Source: an uncultured Spirochaetaceae bacterium
GTDB taxonomy: Bacteria > Spirochaetota > Spirochaetia > Treponematales > UBA12059
Assembly (NCBI GenBank): GCA_938004315.1
Contig: CALKWG010000449.1
Span: 1-7,146, forward strand
Length of the DNA stretch: 7,146 bases
Direction of reading: 5' to 3'
Numbering within the stretch: the first letter of the stretch is position 1; every line of letters starts with the position of its first letter. Below the pieces are notes generated by a model, which saw only the letters and a list, made by a program, of their open reading frames with translations, searched no databases and was not told the origin of the DNA. Below are positions 6,099-7,146 of the stretch, one piece after another. The translations under genes were made by a program, and so were the position numbers.

Positions 6099-6128
6099 AC
6101 TATAACATGGGGCTAAAAACGTTGGCAA
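6099..6128 (-). promoter_or_regulatory. Sigma70-type promoter of the lipoprotein-transglycosylase operon (extended -10)
   Basis: Reading leftward: -35 TTGCCA (6128-6123), an 18-base spacer, and -10 TATAGT (6104-6099) directly preceded by TGT, an extended -10. Each hexamer matches the consensus at five of six positions. Only seven bases separate the -10 from the ATG at 6091, so the start of transcription should fall at about 6092-6091 and the mRNA would be leaderless or nearly so. Confidence 0.7.
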
Positions 6129-6150
6129 GGCGAGCCGGAATGGCTACAAT
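6122..6150 (+). promoter_or_regulatory. Sigma70-type promoter of the membrane-protein operon
   Basis: Reading rightward: -35 TTGGCA (6122-6127), an ideal 17-base spacer, and -10 TACAAT (6145-6150), each five of six to consensus. Transcription should begin near 6156-6158, leaving a leader of about 15-17 bases before the ATG at 6173. Its -35 shares five bases with the opposing promoter's -35. Confidence 0.72.
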
Positions 6151-6157
6151 AGAAGCC

Positions 6158-6163
6158 GAGGGA
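6158..6163 (+). promoter_or_regulatory. Ribosome binding site fixing the membrane-protein start
   Basis: GAGGGA ends nine bases before the ATG at 6173. It argues against the in-frame upstream ATGs at 6107 and 6140 and the GTG at 6074, because all three lie upstream of the predicted transcription start. Confidence 0.6.
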
Positions 6164-6172
6164 CTTTACGAC

Positions 6173-6775
6173 ATGCCGACCCACAAAGACCGACGCCACC
6201 TGTACTTCATACTTTCGCTCGTACTCATCGTCGCCGGCACCGGTACGCTGATCCTGACGACCGGGCTGACCGACCGCCCGTATCGGCTCTGGCCGCTCGT
6301 CATCTTCTTGTTAGCAGTGTTATATATGTATAATGTATCGGCGAAGCGCCGGCTGTCCAACGGCGTGTTCCTGGGCACCTTCGTAGCCCTCGCGGCCATC
6401 GTCAACCTCGTGGCCGCGCTCGCCGAGATCGCGGTAGCCGACTACTGGCCGCTCTACGCCGTGGCCGCCGGCCTGGCCATGGTGCCGCAGGGCTTCGTAC
6501 GATACGGGGAGGCTAAGCCGGTATTCCTCGTCCCCGCCGTATCCATCGCCCTGCTCGGCGCTTTCCTCTCCGTGTTCTCCTTCGGCTTCAGCACGCTCCC
6601 GTTCAGGACCTTCCTCGCGCGTTGGTGGCCGGGCATGTTCGTGGCCGCGGGCCTCGTGCTCTTCGTCGTCTGGCTCTTCGGCCGGTCGCGCGGCGCCGCG
6701 GCGGCCCGCGACGGCGATCACGCATCCGCCGCCGGCGAGCCGCCGGCCGAATCCGGGAAAGCAGGGGGGCCGTGA
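6173..6775 (+). CDS. Six-helix membrane protein with three WP hairpins (function unknown)
   Basis: The product is 200 residues. Seen: a charged start (MPTHKDRRH), then about six hydrophobic segments near 9-31, 38-55, 64-86, 92-110, 117-139 and 152-170, and a hydrophilic Ala/Gly/Pro-rich tail of 30 residues. The second helix of each pair begins with the same cue: RLWPL at 38-42, DYWPL at 90-94 and RWWPG at 150-154. So the protein looks like three copies of a two-helix hairpin. The pattern resembles small LiaI/DUF5668-type membrane modules, where a Trp-Pro starts a helix, but this is a resemblance only and no function follows. The start is chosen from the promoter and SD; upstream extension in frame back to 6074 is unlikely. 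The stop overlaps the start of the following lipoprotein (TGATG), so the two are translationally coupled and may form a membrane complex. Confidence 0.85.
   Translation: MPTHKDRRHLYFILSLVLIVAGTGTLILTTGLTDRPYRLWPLVIFLLAVLYMYNVSAKRRLSNGVFLGTFVALAAIVNLVAALAEIAVADYWPLYAVAAGLAMVPQGFVRYGEAKPVFLVPAVSIALLGAFLSVFSFGFSTLPFRTFLARWWPGMFVAAGLVLFVVWLFGRSRGAAAARDGDHASAAGEPPAESGKAGGP
6763..6769 (+). promoter_or_regulatory. Ribosome binding site of the distal lipoprotein
   Basis: AGGGGGG lies inside the last codons of the membrane-protein gene and ends five bases before the ATG at 6775, two before the alternative GTG at 6772. The distance favours the ATG. Confidence 0.5.
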
Positions 6776-7146
6776 TGATCCTTCGGGCGCGCCGAGGCTC
6801 GGCGGGCCCCCTCCTCGTCTTATGCGCCGCCTTGGCGGCATCCTCCTGCGTAAGCCAGCCCCCGGAGGCACCCGGGGTTTCCTTAGCCGTCGGCCCCGCC
6901 GTAGGCACGGCCCAGGCCGAGCGCGACCGCATCGAGCGGCTCATCCTCATGGGCTCCCCCGCTTCGTTGGCCCAGGCGCTCGAACTAGCCGCCGCCTCCG
7001 AACGCGTGCCCCGGGCCGACGCCCGAGCCTACGCCTGGGTCGCCTACGAGCTGGCCAGGATGGCCTATCCGGACATCACCCCCGCGCAGGCCGCCTTGGC
7101 CGAGCAACCCGGCGAAAGCCCCCTCACCAAGGCCTTCATCGACGCC
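6775..7146 (+). CDS. Lipoprotein of unknown family, N-terminal part (3' end outside window)
   Basis: The frame stays open from the ATG at 6775 to the last base, giving 124 residues. Seen: an Arg-rich start (MILRARRGSAG), a hydrophobic core LLVLCAALAA and a loose lipobox ASSC with Cys25 as the likely lipidated residue, then a Pro/Ala/Val-rich linker (about 26-47). From about residue 50 the sequence is Ala/Leu/Arg-rich and looks alpha-helical (RIERLILMGSPASLAQALELAAASE, shown here in parts RIERLILMG and SLAQALELAA; then ARAYAWVAYELARMAYP), consistent with stacked helical repeats. It is coupled to the membrane-protein gene through a TGATG overlap, with AGGGGGG upstream. I do not recognise the family; the missing C-terminal part could change the picture. 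Confidence 0.82.
   Translation, partial: MILRARRGSAGPLLVLCAALAASSCVSQPPEAPGVSLAVGPAVGTAQAERDRIERLILMGSPASLAQALELAAASERVPRADARAYAWVAYELARMAYPDITPAQAALAEQPGESPLTKAFIDA

Noticed and set aside
6074..6172. An N-terminal extension of 33 residues for the six-helix membrane protein, starting at GTG 6074.
   Set aside because: It would run through both predicted promoters, lacks membrane character, and the ATG at 6173 has its own SD and promoter.

Overview
The window is GC-rich bacterial DNA with densely packed genes: two plus-strand blocks flank one minus-strand block, and almost every base is coding. The best guess at the source is a GC-rich spirochaete or a similar diderm. That guess rests on loose lipoboxes ending in AASC or ASSC, several envelope proteins of unknown family, and an M20 peptidase of a type I associate with spirochaetes and some anaerobes. 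No rRNA, tRNA or marker gene is present, so the taxonomy is an inference of moderate to low certainty.

Layout. Positions 1-552 (+) hold the C-terminal part of an HD-GYP cyclic-di-GMP phosphodiesterase. Thirty bases later comes galE (583-1563, +), then an M20 metallopeptidase (1637-2869, +) with a very strong Shine-Dalgarno. This gene converges on a minus-strand operon, and the two stop codons lie in the same CTAG tetranucleotide (2866-2869). Read in its own direction, the minus operon encodes a TPR-like lipoprotein (6091-5048), an MltD-like lytic transglycosylase with LysM modules (5090-3741, start nested in the preceding gene), and a secreted protein of uncertain family (3741-2866, start coupled to the preceding stop). 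To its right, a divergent plus-strand operon begins with a 200-residue six-helix membrane protein (6173-6775). It is translationally coupled to a lipoprotein that runs off the window (6775 to beyond 7146).

The most notable regulatory structure is the 81-base gap between the divergent operons (6092-6172). Two sigma70-type promoters face away from each other there and their -35 boxes are almost the same bases (6122-6128). The left-going promoter sits so close to the lipoprotein ATG that its transcript should be leaderless.

Functionally, the minus operon looks like a peptidoglycan or outer-envelope module: a lipoprotein scaffold, a murein-cleaving enzyme and an exported partner. The right-hand operon is also membrane and lipoprotein based and may be co-regulated with it through the shared promoter region. 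The left block combines c-di-GMP turnover, nucleotide-sugar supply and peptide or amide hydrolysis, with no obvious single pathway. I see no mobile element, CRISPR array or RNA gene, and no intergenic stretch exceeds 81 bases.
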